A stretch of DNA of 64,000 nt from an uncultured Pelagibacteraceae bacterium (GTDB taxonomy: Bacteria > Pseudomonadota > Alphaproteobacteria > Pelagibacterales > Pelagibacteraceae), in contig CACFZE010000001.1 of the NCBI GenBank assembly GCA_902570695.1, positions 62,001 to 126,000 on the forward strand, read 5' to 3'. Shown piece by piece: positions 51,147 to 59,175 of the stretch (position 1 is its first letter; each line of letters starts with the position of its first letter). Below the pieces are notes generated by a model. That model saw nothing but the letters and a program-made list of their open reading frames with translations. It was not told the origin of the DNA and searched no databases. Position numbers and translations under genes: made by a program.

Positions 51147-51183
51147 TGAGACAAAAGGAATAAATTTTAAATCAAAGAACTGA
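51142..51183 (+). pseudogene. Remnant of a second grxD: last 13 codons and stop
   Basis: On the plus strand the frame reads [13 protein letters not shown] and TGA. Intact grxD ends [13 protein letters not shown] and TAA at 48347. Codon differences are mostly synonymous (CTC/CTT, AAA/AAG, AAT/AAC) plus one Ser-to-Thr change. It overlaps the end of the rpsD remnant at the shared string AACTTTTT. As at the real locus, the stop codon immediately abuts the stop of an autotransporter gene. Confidence 0.85.
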
Positions 51184-53928
51184 TCAAAATAACTTTCTAA
51201 AATTGATAGTAAAGCTATTTAAAAAAGTATCCTTATCATTTCTATAATGATCTAAACTTAAATTTAAATCTACATCATTTTTTAAATTCATACTAAAACC
51301 TAGTGTAACTTGACCATGATAAGTATCCTGGTCAGCAATTGCATTAGCATAAATAGTTGATGCATCGTTAATGTAATAAGCCTCAGATAATGAATTAACG
51401 GTTGTACTTTTTCCAAATTCAAATTTTAATAATTGAGTTATTATTCCACTTTCTATTTCAACCGATTTTGAATAGTTATAGCCTAACGATAAAGTTGCAC
51501 TTTTGACATTTTGATCATCATAAAAAACAGAGTCATCATCACCATTTTCTGTGTAGTCATCAAGCATAGTATATCCAAGATCTAACCTTGAGTAGTAGTT
51601 TGTATTTACTCCTTCAATAATATATTCCATGCTAGGCTCAAATAAATAAGTAAAACTTCCATAGATTTGTTTACCATCTCTTGTACCTTTGTTTTGTCCA
51701 CCCTCTACTGATCTCGCTAGATTTACCTCCATCTCACCTAATCCAATAGCAGCCTCAATATAGGTCCTTTCTTTTAATTTTATGCTTCCATATCCAAGTA
51801 TAGAAGTTGATGATGCATCCATGTTAGCTTCATTACTTCCGACCTGAGTTTTTTGCCAAGATTGACTTACTGCCATTCCAAAAGTTCTAGCAGCACTAAT
51901 TTTCTTATCGATACCAAAAGTTAAACCATCGCTATGTATATCTTGTCCCAGATTTTCTCCTTTATGACCTATTCTTCCAAACGAAAGATTTCCTTCAGAC
52001 CATGCGGCCCATTTTTTAGTCTCTTTTTTGGGTTTTAAGTATTTAATTGCTAGTGCATCGAATATTCTATCTGCAAATGGATCATTTAAATTCATGGCTA
52101 ATTCTATGTTTTGATTAAAAGAATTATTTTGCATTGGTCTTATAAAGTTCATTCTACTATTAACTCTATTCATTGATTGAGACATTGAATTGATAGCAGC
52201 TGCAGATTGATTTTTAATCAGTGTTTTCACCGTTTTGTTAAAAATTCTTCCCTTTTTAGTAATAAAGTTAAGTGCAGTTTTGCTAGATATACCGGCGTAT
52301 GAATTTCCGGCGGTATCATCAAACGCGGTTGCAGCTATTATCAAATAATATGAAGTATTAACTTTAAAATTTTTTATTGGATCAATAATAATTTTTGAAG
52401 TACCTGTACCTCTAACTCTATCGCTAGTTACAGCTATTGTTTCAAAAATGCTATCATCAGAACTTCTCTTAATTATTATATTCCCACTTTCAACATCTAC
52501 ATTTTCATCAAAGTTTAAAATTATATTTGATGAAACAGCTACATTGGCTGCATTATCTGCAGGAGTGGAAGTACTTAAAGTAGGATTTGCTGTATCAACT
52601 GTTGTAAAACTTAACGCAGTTGTACTTGAAATACCGGCATAAGAATTACTTGAACTGTCATCAAAAGCAGTACTATCAATTAAAACGTAATACTCGGTCG
52701 AACCATCAAAATCAGATGCTGGATTTATAGTAATTACTGTACCACTACTTCCACCTCCAATCATAAGTAATCCACTATTTCCAGTTACTTGATTGCTTGT
52801 AACACTAATGGTTTCAACAGTACTGTCATCTGAGGTTTTTTTAATTGTTATGTTGCCACTTTCAGTATCAACAGTTTCGCTAAAAGTAAGAACTATGTTC
52901 GCATCCACAGCAACATTAGTTGCATTATCAGCTGGACTAGACGAACTTAAAGTTGGCGCCGTTGTATCAACAGTTGTAAAACTTAATGCTGTTGTGCTTG
53001 AAATTCCTGCGTATGAATTACTTGAACTATCATCAAAAGCTGTAGCATCAATTAAAACATAGAACTCTGTTGATCCAGCTAAATTGGATGATGGATTAAC
53101 AGTAATTTGCGTTCCCCCACTACCACTTACTTGATTGCTTGTAACATCAATAGTTTCTATTGTGCTATTGTCAGACGTTTTTTTTATAGTAATATTTCCA
53201 CTCTCAACATCTACATTTTCATCAAAATTAAGAACAATATTTGCATCGACTGCAACATTGGTTGCATTGTCAGCAGGAGTAGATGAACTAAGAGTTGGTG
53301 CCGTAGTATCTGCAGCTGTTCCAAAAAATTCAATTTCATTAATTTGGTGCATACTGCCAGAAACAATTGAACTCACATAATATCTAAAATATGAATATGC
53401 TGATGGAGTATTGTAATCAACACCGCCACCTTCATATAAACGTACTTGTAATCGTGTTGAGCCCCACGGGGAGGTTCCATTATTATTGTAGACATAAATA
53501 TCTGTCCAATTCGATCCATCATTTGAACCTTGTATCTTCCATACGTCTGGGTCTCTGCTAGGAACATCATTTCCTGATGTAATTGTAAAACTATCGAGGA
53601 CGTACGCTTGTGAAAAACCTACTTGTATCCATTGCGTGGGTCCGTTACAGCACCATTTATCATTTGATGCTCCAACTTTATTATCAAATACATTATATGC
53701 CCCTTCAGCATGCCAATAATTTTCACTACTGGCACTAATTGAGCTCCAATTCCAACCAAGATTACTTCCATCAACTCCATCATTTTCTGGATCAGTAAGA
53801 TCATCACCTACCAAAGCACTTGTTCCGGTTCCTAAAACAGTGACCGAATAAGAACTTTCACTCCAACCAATTAAGATTAATAATAAGAAGAGTTTTAAAA
53901 ATAAACGACAAAAATTAAGTAATCTCAT
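51184..53928 (-). CDS. Autotransporter-like surface protein B (discoidin-like domain, three Ig-like repeats, beta-barrel)
   Basis: The 914 residues start with a clear signal peptide (1-28, LFLLLILIGWSESSYS). A discoidin or F5/8C-like carbohydrate-binding domain follows (about 55-205; YNVFDNKVGASNDKW, WIQVGFSQAYVLDSFTITSGND, WKIQGSNDGSNWTDIY, INEIEFFG). Three SbsA/Big_5 Ig-like repeats span about 209-556, then a linker and a beta-barrel (about 640-914; AWSEGNLSFGRIG, TRDGKQIYGSFTY, YDDQNVKSATLSLGY) ending in Phe. It is probably exported by Sec and inserted by BAM, displaying the passenger for binding glycans or other cells. The ligand is unknown. Confidence 0.75.
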   Translation of the reverse strand: MRLLNFCRLFLKLFLLLILIGWSESSYSVTVLGTGTSALVGDDLTDPENDGVDGSNLGWNWSSISASSENYWHAEGAYNVFDNKVGASNDKWCCNGPTQWIQVGFSQAYVLDSFTITSGNDVPSRDPDVWKIQGSNDGSNWTDIYVYNNNGTSPWGSTRLQVRLYEGGGVDYNTPSAYSYFRYYVSSIVSGSMHQINEIEFFGTAADTTAPTLSSSTPADNATNVAVDANIVLNFDENVDVESGNITIKKTSDNSTIETIDVTSNQVSGSGGTQITVNPSSNLAGSTEFYVLIDATAFDDSSSNSYAGISSTTALSFTTVDTTAPTLSSSSPADNATNVAVDANIVLTFSETVDTESGNITIKKTSDDSTVETISVTSNQVTGNSGLLMIGGGSSGTVITINPASDFDGSTEYYVLIDSTAFDDSSSNSYAGISSTTALSFTTVDTANPTLSTSTPADNAANVAVSSNIILNFDENVDVESGNIIIKRSSDDSIFETIAVTSDRVRGTGTSKIIIDPIKNFKVNTSYYLIIAATAFDDTAGNSYAGISSKTALNFITKKGRIFNKTVKTLIKNQSAAAINSMSQSMNRVNSRMNFIRPMQNNSFNQNIELAMNLNDPFADRIFDALAIKYLKPKKETKKWAAWSEGNLSFGRIGHKGENLGQDIHSDGLTFGIDKKISAARTFGMAVSQSWQKTQVGSNEANMDASSTSILGYGSIKLKERTYIEAAIGLGEMEVNLARSVEGGQNKGTRDGKQIYGSFTYLFEPSMEYIIEGVNTNYYSRLDLGYTMLDDYTENGDDDSVFYDDQNVKSATLSLGYNYSKSVEIESGIITQLLKFEFGKSTTVNSLSEAYYINDASTIYANAIADQDTYHGQVTLGFSMNLKNDVDLNLSLDHYRNDKDTFLNSFTINFRKLF
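52261..53304 (-). repeat. Three tandem Ig-like repeats in surface protein B
   Basis: Residues 209-320, 323-444 and 447-556 repeat the unit TAPTLSSS-PADNATNVAVDANIVL followed by ESGNITIKKTSD, ATAFDDSSSNSYAGISS and TALSFTTVD. Unit 2 has a Gly/Ser-rich insertion (GLLMIGGGSSG) and unit 3 is the most divergent. This suggests ancient duplication followed by a more recent copy of units 1-2. Confidence 0.85.
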
Positions 53929-54023
53929 AATTATGTTTATTTATATAAAAATTATAGCAAATATAACTAATTAAAATGTATACCTAATATGACGACTACG
54001 AAATGATATATAATTGTTAGTTT

Positions 54024-54641
54024 TTACCTAGAATAATACTCAATTACTAAATTTGGTTCCATTACAACTGGATAAGGAACTTCTTCAAAAGATGGAACTC
54101 TTACAAATTTAACTTTTTTATTTTTTTCATCTAACTGTAGATATTCTGGAACTTCTCTTTCTTTGTTAGCAAGAGCAATATCAATTAAAGCAAGTTGTTT
54201 AGATTTATCTCTAATTTCAATCGTATCTTCTTCTTTAACCTGGTAACTTGCTATATTAACTTTTTTTCCATTAACTTTAACATGACCATGATTAATTAAT
54301 TGTCTTGATGAAAAAATAGTGTTTGATAACTTTGATCTATAAATTACAGCATCCAATCTTCTCTCTAATAATCCAATTAAATTTTCAGCTGTATCGCCTT
54401 TTTTCATAATCGCTTTCTTATAAACATTTCTAAACTGTCTTTCATTCATGTTTCCGTAATAAGACTTCAATTTTTGTTTTGCCTGAAGTTGAATTCCGTA
54501 ATCTGAAGGTTTTCCAGCTTTTGTTTGTCCATGCTGTCCTGGAGGATAGGCTCTTGTATTAAAAGGACTTTTGGGTCTCCCCCATAAATTTACTTTTAAT
54601 CTTCTATCTACTTTATGTTTAGAGTTTAATCTTTTTGTCAT
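54024..54641 (-). CDS. rpsD: 30S ribosomal protein S4
   Basis: S4 starts 30S assembly and is a translational regulator of the alpha operon in other bacteria. The 205 residues begin [28 protein letters not shown], contain an S4 RNA-binding domain ([32 protein letters not shown]) and end IEYYSR. A diverged copy of the last 31 codons lies at 51053-51146. A near-perfect promoter sits so close that the leader would be about 5 nt. Confidence 0.98.
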   Translation of the reverse strand: MTKRLNSKHKVDRRLKVNLWGRPKSPFNTRAYPPGQHGQTKAGKPSDYGIQLQAKQKLKSYYGNMNERQFRNVYKKAIMKKGDTAENLIGLLERRLDAVIYRSKLSNTIFSSRQLINHGHVKVNGKKVNIASYQVKEEDTIEIRDKSKQLALIDIALANKEREVPEYLQLDEKNKKVKFVRVPSFEEVPYPVVMEPNLVIEYYSR

Positions 54642-54652
54642 TAGTATGAGGT

Positions 54653-54680
54653 CTTATAAGCCTAAGTTATGTTTTGTCAA
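54653..54680 (-). promoter_or_regulatory. rpsD: Strong sigma70-type promoter for rpsD
   Basis: On the minus strand, perfect TTGACA (54675-54680, overlapping the trmJ stop) and TATAAG (54653-54658) are separated by 16 nt. Transcription would begin near 54646, about 5 nt before the ATG at 54641, giving an almost leaderless mRNA. Confidence 0.7.
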
Positions 54681-55396
54681 TCAACCTTTTCCTTACTTAA
54701 ACCAGCAAATACACTCGATAAAATACGAGTTTCTTTTTCTGAAAGATTAAGTTTATAGAAAATACTTCTTAAATTTTCCATCATGATTGGTTTTTTTTCT
54801 GGTGGATGAAAAAAATTCTTATTTTCTAAATTATTAATGCATAAATTCAACATTCTTTGAAGGTTATTCTTATTTGCACTTTTAATTTTTTTTGACTTTT
54901 CAAAGGAAAACTTTTTATTTGAAATTAGCCCGCTTACTATTTGAGCTACTATAATTAGACTATGAGACAAATTTAAAGATCTAAAATTCTTATTACTTGG
55001 AATTTGTAAAGTATAATCAGCATAACTAACTTCATTATTTGATAATCCAGATGCTTCTGATCCAAAAAGAAAACCAACCTTTTTTTTGTAATTAATCTTA
55101 TTTAAATCAGTTATTGATATATGTTTAATATTTTTATTTCTAAATCTTGCAGATGTTGCAACTAATATATCCAAATTACTTAATGATGTTTCTAAATTTT
55201 CATATACTTTTGCTTTTTTAATAATATCCTTTGCCCCTACAGATGTTGCAATAATTTTATCATTTGGAAATGAGGGTTTTGGATTAACAATTGATAGGTT
55301 ATTAAAATTAAAGTTTTTTAAAGCTCGAGCACATGCTCCTATATTTTCAGATAGTTGAGGTTTATGTAAAATGAAAGTTATATTTTTAAATGACAT
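54677..55396 (-). CDS. trmJ: TrmJ-type tRNA 2'-O-methyltransferase
   Basis: TrmJ methylates the 2'-O of nucleotide 32 in tRNA anticodon loops. The 239 residues start MSFKNITFILHKPQLSENIGACARALKNF and carry the SPOUT motifs FLFGSEASGLSNNEV and LNLSHSLIIVAQIV, with a C-terminal helical tail. A TTG three bases upstream also opens the frame, but the ATG overlaps the cimA stop as TGATG. It could be another TrmH-type methylase; the motif wording favours TrmJ. Confidence 0.8.
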   Translation of the reverse strand: MSFKNITFILHKPQLSENIGACARALKNFNFNNLSIVNPKPSFPNDKIIATSVGAKDIIKKAKVYENLETSLSNLDILVATSARFRNKNIKHISITDLNKINYKKKVGFLFGSEASGLSNNEVSYADYTLQIPSNKNFRSLNLSHSLIIVAQIVSGLISNKKFSFEKSKKIKSANKNNLQRMLNLCINNLENKNFFHPPEKKPIMMENLRSIFYKLNLSEKETRILSSVFAGLSKEKVD

Positions 55397-56997
55397 CAAG
55401 TACTTGCAGGAGCATTATCCTTAAATAGCTTGTAATCCAAGCTATCAACAAGGGCTTTAAATGATGCATCAATAATATTTGGAGAAACTCCTATTGTGAA
55501 CCAATTACCATGTTTTGAGTCTGCACTTTCAATTGAAACTCTTGTTACAGCACCAGTTCCCGTATTTAATATTCTAACTTTATAATCAACTAATTTTAGA
55601 TCTTTTAAATACTCTGAATATTTTTCAAGTTTATTAACATTCTTTCTAATTGCGTTATCCAAAGCATTAACTGGTCCGTTACCTTCGCCTTCACATAATA
55701 TTTCATGACCATCCACCTCTAGTTTTGCTTTTGCAAATGATATTACTTCTCCAGTAGAATCTTTTTTAACAGAAACATCATATTCATTAATTGAAATGTA
55801 TCTTGGTATTTCACCCATCAATCTTCTAGCTAAAAGCTCAAAAGATGCATCAGCACCATCGTAACTATATCCAATGAACTCTCTATCTTTTACTTCATGA
55901 AGAAGTTTTTTAATTTTTGGATCGTCTTTTTTAATATTAATGCCAATTGCATTTAATCTAGACATTATATTAGATTGTCCAGATTGATCAGAAACAACAA
56001 TATTCCTAGCATTACCTACTTCATCAGGATTAATATGCTCATAAGTTTTCGGATCTTTTTGTACAGCTGATACATGCATTCCACCTTTGTGTGAAAATGC
56101 AGATGCACCCACATAAGGTAAATGTTTATTTGGTTTTCTATTCAGTATTTCATCTAATAATCTTGAACATTGAGTTAAATTTTTAATGTTTTCAGGTTTA
56201 ATATTAATTTCATATTTGTCTGAAAAATCTTTTTTTAAAAAAAAAGTTGGGATCAAAGACATTAAATTTGCATTACCACATCTTTCTCCAAGTCCATTTA
56301 TTGTACCCTGAACCTGTCTAACTCCTGCTTGTACAGCTACTAAACTATTGGCAACTGCATTTTCAGTATCGTTGTGGGCATGAATTCCAAGGTTTTTTCC
56401 GGGTATATGCTTTGTTACTTCCTCAACAATTTTAGAAACTTCGTGAGGCAAAGTTCCTCCATTGGTATCACATAATACAATCCATCTTGCACCACTATCA
56501 TATGCAGCTTTTAAACATGATATTGCATATTCAGGATTAGATTTATAACCATCAAAAAAATGTTCAGCATCAAACATAAATTCTTTACCTGAATTAACTA
56601 TATGCTTTGCACTCTCGCTTATATTTTCTAAATTTTGATCGTTTGAAATACCTAAGGCCACATCAACATGAAAATCCCAACTTTTGCCAAATAAACAAAC
56701 TGATGAACTCTTTGAATTAATCAGAGATGACAACATAGGGTCATTTTTTGCACTATGCTCTGATTTTTTAGTCATACCAAAAGCTGTAAGATTTGCATTT
56801 TTAAAGTTTTGATCCTTGTTAAAAAATTCTGTATCTGTTGGATTTGCTCCTGGCCAACCACCCTCTATATAATCAACTCCTAAGTTATCCAAAGATTTAG
56901 CGATTTTTTCTTTTTCATTTAATGAGAAATCAACTCCTTGGGTTTGTGCCCCATCTCTAAGAGTTGTGTCAAATATATAGATTTTTTCTTTACTCAT
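55396..56997 (-). CDS. cimA: (R)-citramalate synthase
   Basis: CimA condenses pyruvate and acetyl-CoA to citramalate, a route to 2-oxobutyrate and isoleucine that does not need threonine. The 533 residues carry FDTTLRDGAQTQGVDFSL, GIHAHNDTENAVANSL, GLGERCGNANLMSLIP and the C-terminal regulatory domain from about 395. The Gln-rich TLRDGAQ and overall length match CimA rather than LeuA. A GTG start 12 nt upstream is possible, but the ATG at 56997 forms the usual ATGA overlap with cysS. Confidence 0.88.
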   Translation of the reverse strand: MSKEKIYIFDTTLRDGAQTQGVDFSLNEKEKIAKSLDNLGVDYIEGGWPGANPTDTEFFNKDQNFKNANLTAFGMTKKSEHSAKNDPMLSSLINSKSSSVCLFGKSWDFHVDVALGISNDQNLENISESAKHIVNSGKEFMFDAEHFFDGYKSNPEYAISCLKAAYDSGARWIVLCDTNGGTLPHEVSKIVEEVTKHIPGKNLGIHAHNDTENAVANSLVAVQAGVRQVQGTINGLGERCGNANLMSLIPTFFLKKDFSDKYEINIKPENIKNLTQCSRLLDEILNRKPNKHLPYVGASAFSHKGGMHVSAVQKDPKTYEHINPDEVGNARNIVVSDQSGQSNIMSRLNAIGINIKKDDPKIKKLLHEVKDREFIGYSYDGADASFELLARRLMGEIPRYISINEYDVSVKKDSTGEVISFAKAKLEVDGHEILCEGEGNGPVNALDNAIRKNVNKLEKYSEYLKDLKLVDYKVRILNTGTGAVTRVSIESADSKHGNWFTIGVSPNIIDASFKALVDSLDYKLFKDNAPAST

Positions 56998-58355
56998 TTT
57001 AATTTCCACGAGGTTGTATCATCTTTATCCTCAATTAAAATACCCTTATCTAAAAGATCTTTCCTAATTTTATCAGCTAATTCATAATTTTTTTCATCTC
57101 TTGCTTTATTTCTCTCAACTATTTTTGAATTAATTTCATCTTCTGAAAGAGAAATTGTATTTTTTTTTGTTTGTAGCCACTCTTCAGAAGTATCAGTTAA
57201 TAAACCTATAAAGTTGCAAGCTTTTACAAAAGTTGCTTTATCCTCGTTCGTTCCAGTTGAAGCTTTACTATATAAAGAATGTAAATTAGCAATATAGCCA
57301 GGAGTGTTTAAATCGTCATATAAAGGATCTAATAATTCATCTGGTAATATTGTACTTTTATGAACATCAGAATAGGCTGAATACCATTTACTTAAAGTCT
57401 TTTCACATTCAGAAATTAGTTTTTCATTCCAATCTAATCCTTGTCTATAGTGAGCACTAATTAACGCTAATCTTAAAACTTGACCATTATATTTATTTTT
57501 AAAATCTTTTATTTTTATTATGTTCCCCTGAGATTTTGCCATTTTTTCATTAGAAAGAGTTATAAATCCATTATGAACCCAATAATTAGCAAATGAATTT
57601 GTTTCATTTGCACATCTTGATTGAGCAATCTCGTTTTCATGATGAGGAAAAATCAAGTCTCTACCACCCCCATGAATATCAAATTCTTCACCCAAATATT
57701 TTTTAGACATAACTGAACATTCTAAGTGCCAACCTGGTCTACCTTTGCCCCAAGGAGAATCCCAGGAAGGCTCTTTATCTGTTGACGGTTTCCATAACAC
57801 AAAGTCTTCAGGATTCTTTTTTATTTCTGAAACCTCCACTCGTGAACCAGCTATTAATTCATCTAACTTTTTATTAGATAGTTTTCCATAATCACTAAAT
57901 TTTTTAACTTCAAAATAAACATGCTTATCCTTTGAGTATGCAAACCCTTTTTTCTCTAATTCTGTGATCATTTCAATCATTTGTTTTATGTTTTCTGTTG
58001 CCTTTGGTTCGTTGTTTGGTGTTTCACATTTTAAGTAATTACAATCCTTATGAAAATTTTCAGTAATTTTTGAAGTTAAATCTTTTATTGAAATATTTTG
58101 ATCATTAGATGCTTTGATTATTTTGTCATCTATATCTGTTATATTTCTGATATATTTTACAGATGTTACCCCATATCTATTTTTTAAAATTTTATACAGA
58201 ATATCAAAAACAACTAATGGTCTGGCATTACCAATATGTGGATCATCATAAACAGTAGGACCACAAACATACATGCCTATGGATTTTTCATTTTTGGGTG
58301 TAAATTTTTCTTTCTTACCACCAAGACTATTAGTTAAAAATATATCTTTAGCCAT
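56994..58355 (-). CDS. cysS: Cysteinyl-tRNA synthetase
   Basis: CysS attaches cysteine to tRNA-Cys. The 453 residues show MYVCGPTVYDDPHIGNARP (Zn ligand Cys and HIGH-like HIGN) and GWHLECSVMSKK plus HGGGRDLIFPHHENEIAQS for the zinc site. MAKSQGN is the KMSKS loop, and a C-terminal helical domain follows. A 16-bp inverted repeat lies 25 nt upstream of the start. Confidence 0.97.
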   Translation of the reverse strand: MAKDIFLTNSLGGKKEKFTPKNEKSIGMYVCGPTVYDDPHIGNARPLVVFDILYKILKNRYGVTSVKYIRNITDIDDKIIKASNDQNISIKDLTSKITENFHKDCNYLKCETPNNEPKATENIKQMIEMITELEKKGFAYSKDKHVYFEVKKFSDYGKLSNKKLDELIAGSRVEVSEIKKNPEDFVLWKPSTDKEPSWDSPWGKGRPGWHLECSVMSKKYLGEEFDIHGGGRDLIFPHHENEIAQSRCANETNSFANYWVHNGFITLSNEKMAKSQGNIIKIKDFKNKYNGQVLRLALISAHYRQGLDWNEKLISECEKTLSKWYSAYSDVHKSTILPDELLDPLYDDLNTPGYIANLHSLYSKASTGTNEDKATFVKACNFIGLLTDTSEEWLQTKKNTISLSEDEINSKIVERNKARDEKNYELADKIRKDLLDKGILIEDKDDTTSWKLK

Positions 58356-58379
58356 ACAACTAGGAATATACTTAAATTG

Positions 58380-58395
58380 TAGATTTGTGAATCTA
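58380..58395. repeat. Perfect inverted repeat between nadE and cysS
   Basis: TAGATT-TGTG-AATCTA forms a 6-bp stem with a 4-nt loop in the 45-nt gap. It has no T-run on the minus strand, so it is not a standard terminator. It could be an operator or a weak RNA hairpin. Confidence 0.35.
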
Positions 58396-58400
58396 TTTGA

Positions 58401-59138
58401 TTAATTAGGAATTTTGCATACTGGAATAGGTTCCATTTTATGCAAATTTGCACTTCGAATTGAATTATATTTATCTCGATTTACAGAATTTTCATTATCC
58501 ATCGCTTCTTCTAATTCTTTATATGACAAACCAAGCTGACCTTCATCTGTACGACCATCATCCCACAAACCATCAGTAGGAGGAGCATCAATAATCTTTT
58601 TTAAAATTCCAAGTTCTTTCCCAAGCTCCCATACCTCAGTTTTATTACAATCTGCTATTGGAGAAATATCTACTCCACCATCTCCGTATTTAGTATAAAA
58701 ACCAACTCCAAAATCTTCAACTTTATTTCCTGTTCCGACAACTATTCCGTTGTTTGCAGCAGCTACTTGATAAAGTGTTGTCATTCTTAATCTTGCTCTA
58801 GAGTTTGCCATCCCGTGTTCACTACCAAAATTATTTAGTGTTCCTTCGAATGTTTTGAATAAACTATCTAATTCTAATGTGTGTCCCTCTACATTGCTAA
58901 AATTCTTCTTTAACCATTCTTGATGTGCCAAACTTAGATCATGTTGTGCAGATTTTTGTTTAATAGGCATTGATAAAACAATTGTTTTTAAACCAGTCAT
59001 TGCGCTTAATGTACTTGAAACAGATGAGTCTATTCCACCAGAAATACCAATGACTAAAGATTGAGCTTTTTTTGGCATAGAATTCACATAATCTAAAATC
59101 CATTTTTTTATGTGATTCACTTTATCTTTGGGTGTCAT
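58401..59138 (-). CDS. nadE: NH3-dependent NAD+ synthetase
   Basis: NadE amidates deamido-NAD+ to NAD+. The 245 residues form the short, ammonia-using type with no N-terminal nitrilase domain. They carry the PP-loop VIGISGGIDSSVSSTLS near residue 28, NSRARLRMTTLYQVAA and GTGNKVEDFGVGFYTKYGDGGVDISPIADCNKTEV. The C-terminal ELEEAMDNEN segment is family-like. It sits between the class II DAHP synthase gene and cysS. Confidence 0.93.
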   Translation of the reverse strand: MTPKDKVNHIKKWILDYVNSMPKKAQSLVIGISGGIDSSVSSTLSAMTGLKTIVLSMPIKQKSAQHDLSLAHQEWLKKNFSNVEGHTLELDSLFKTFEGTLNNFGSEHGMANSRARLRMTTLYQVAAANNGIVVGTGNKVEDFGVGFYTKYGDGGVDISPIADCNKTEVWELGKELGILKKIIDAPPTDGLWDDGRTDEGQLGLSYKELEEAMDNENSVNRDKYNSIRSANLHKMEPIPVCKIPN

Positions 59139-59175
59139 AATTTAAATATAAGAAAAAAAATTTATTTTTAAACTG

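Noticed and set aside
52261-53304. Regular repeats considered as a CRISPR array or satellite
   Set aside because: The period is over 330 nt and the repeat is in frame within one protein; these are domain duplications.
58380-58395. Inverted repeat considered as the nadE terminator
   Set aside because: No T-run follows the stem in the minus-strand direction.
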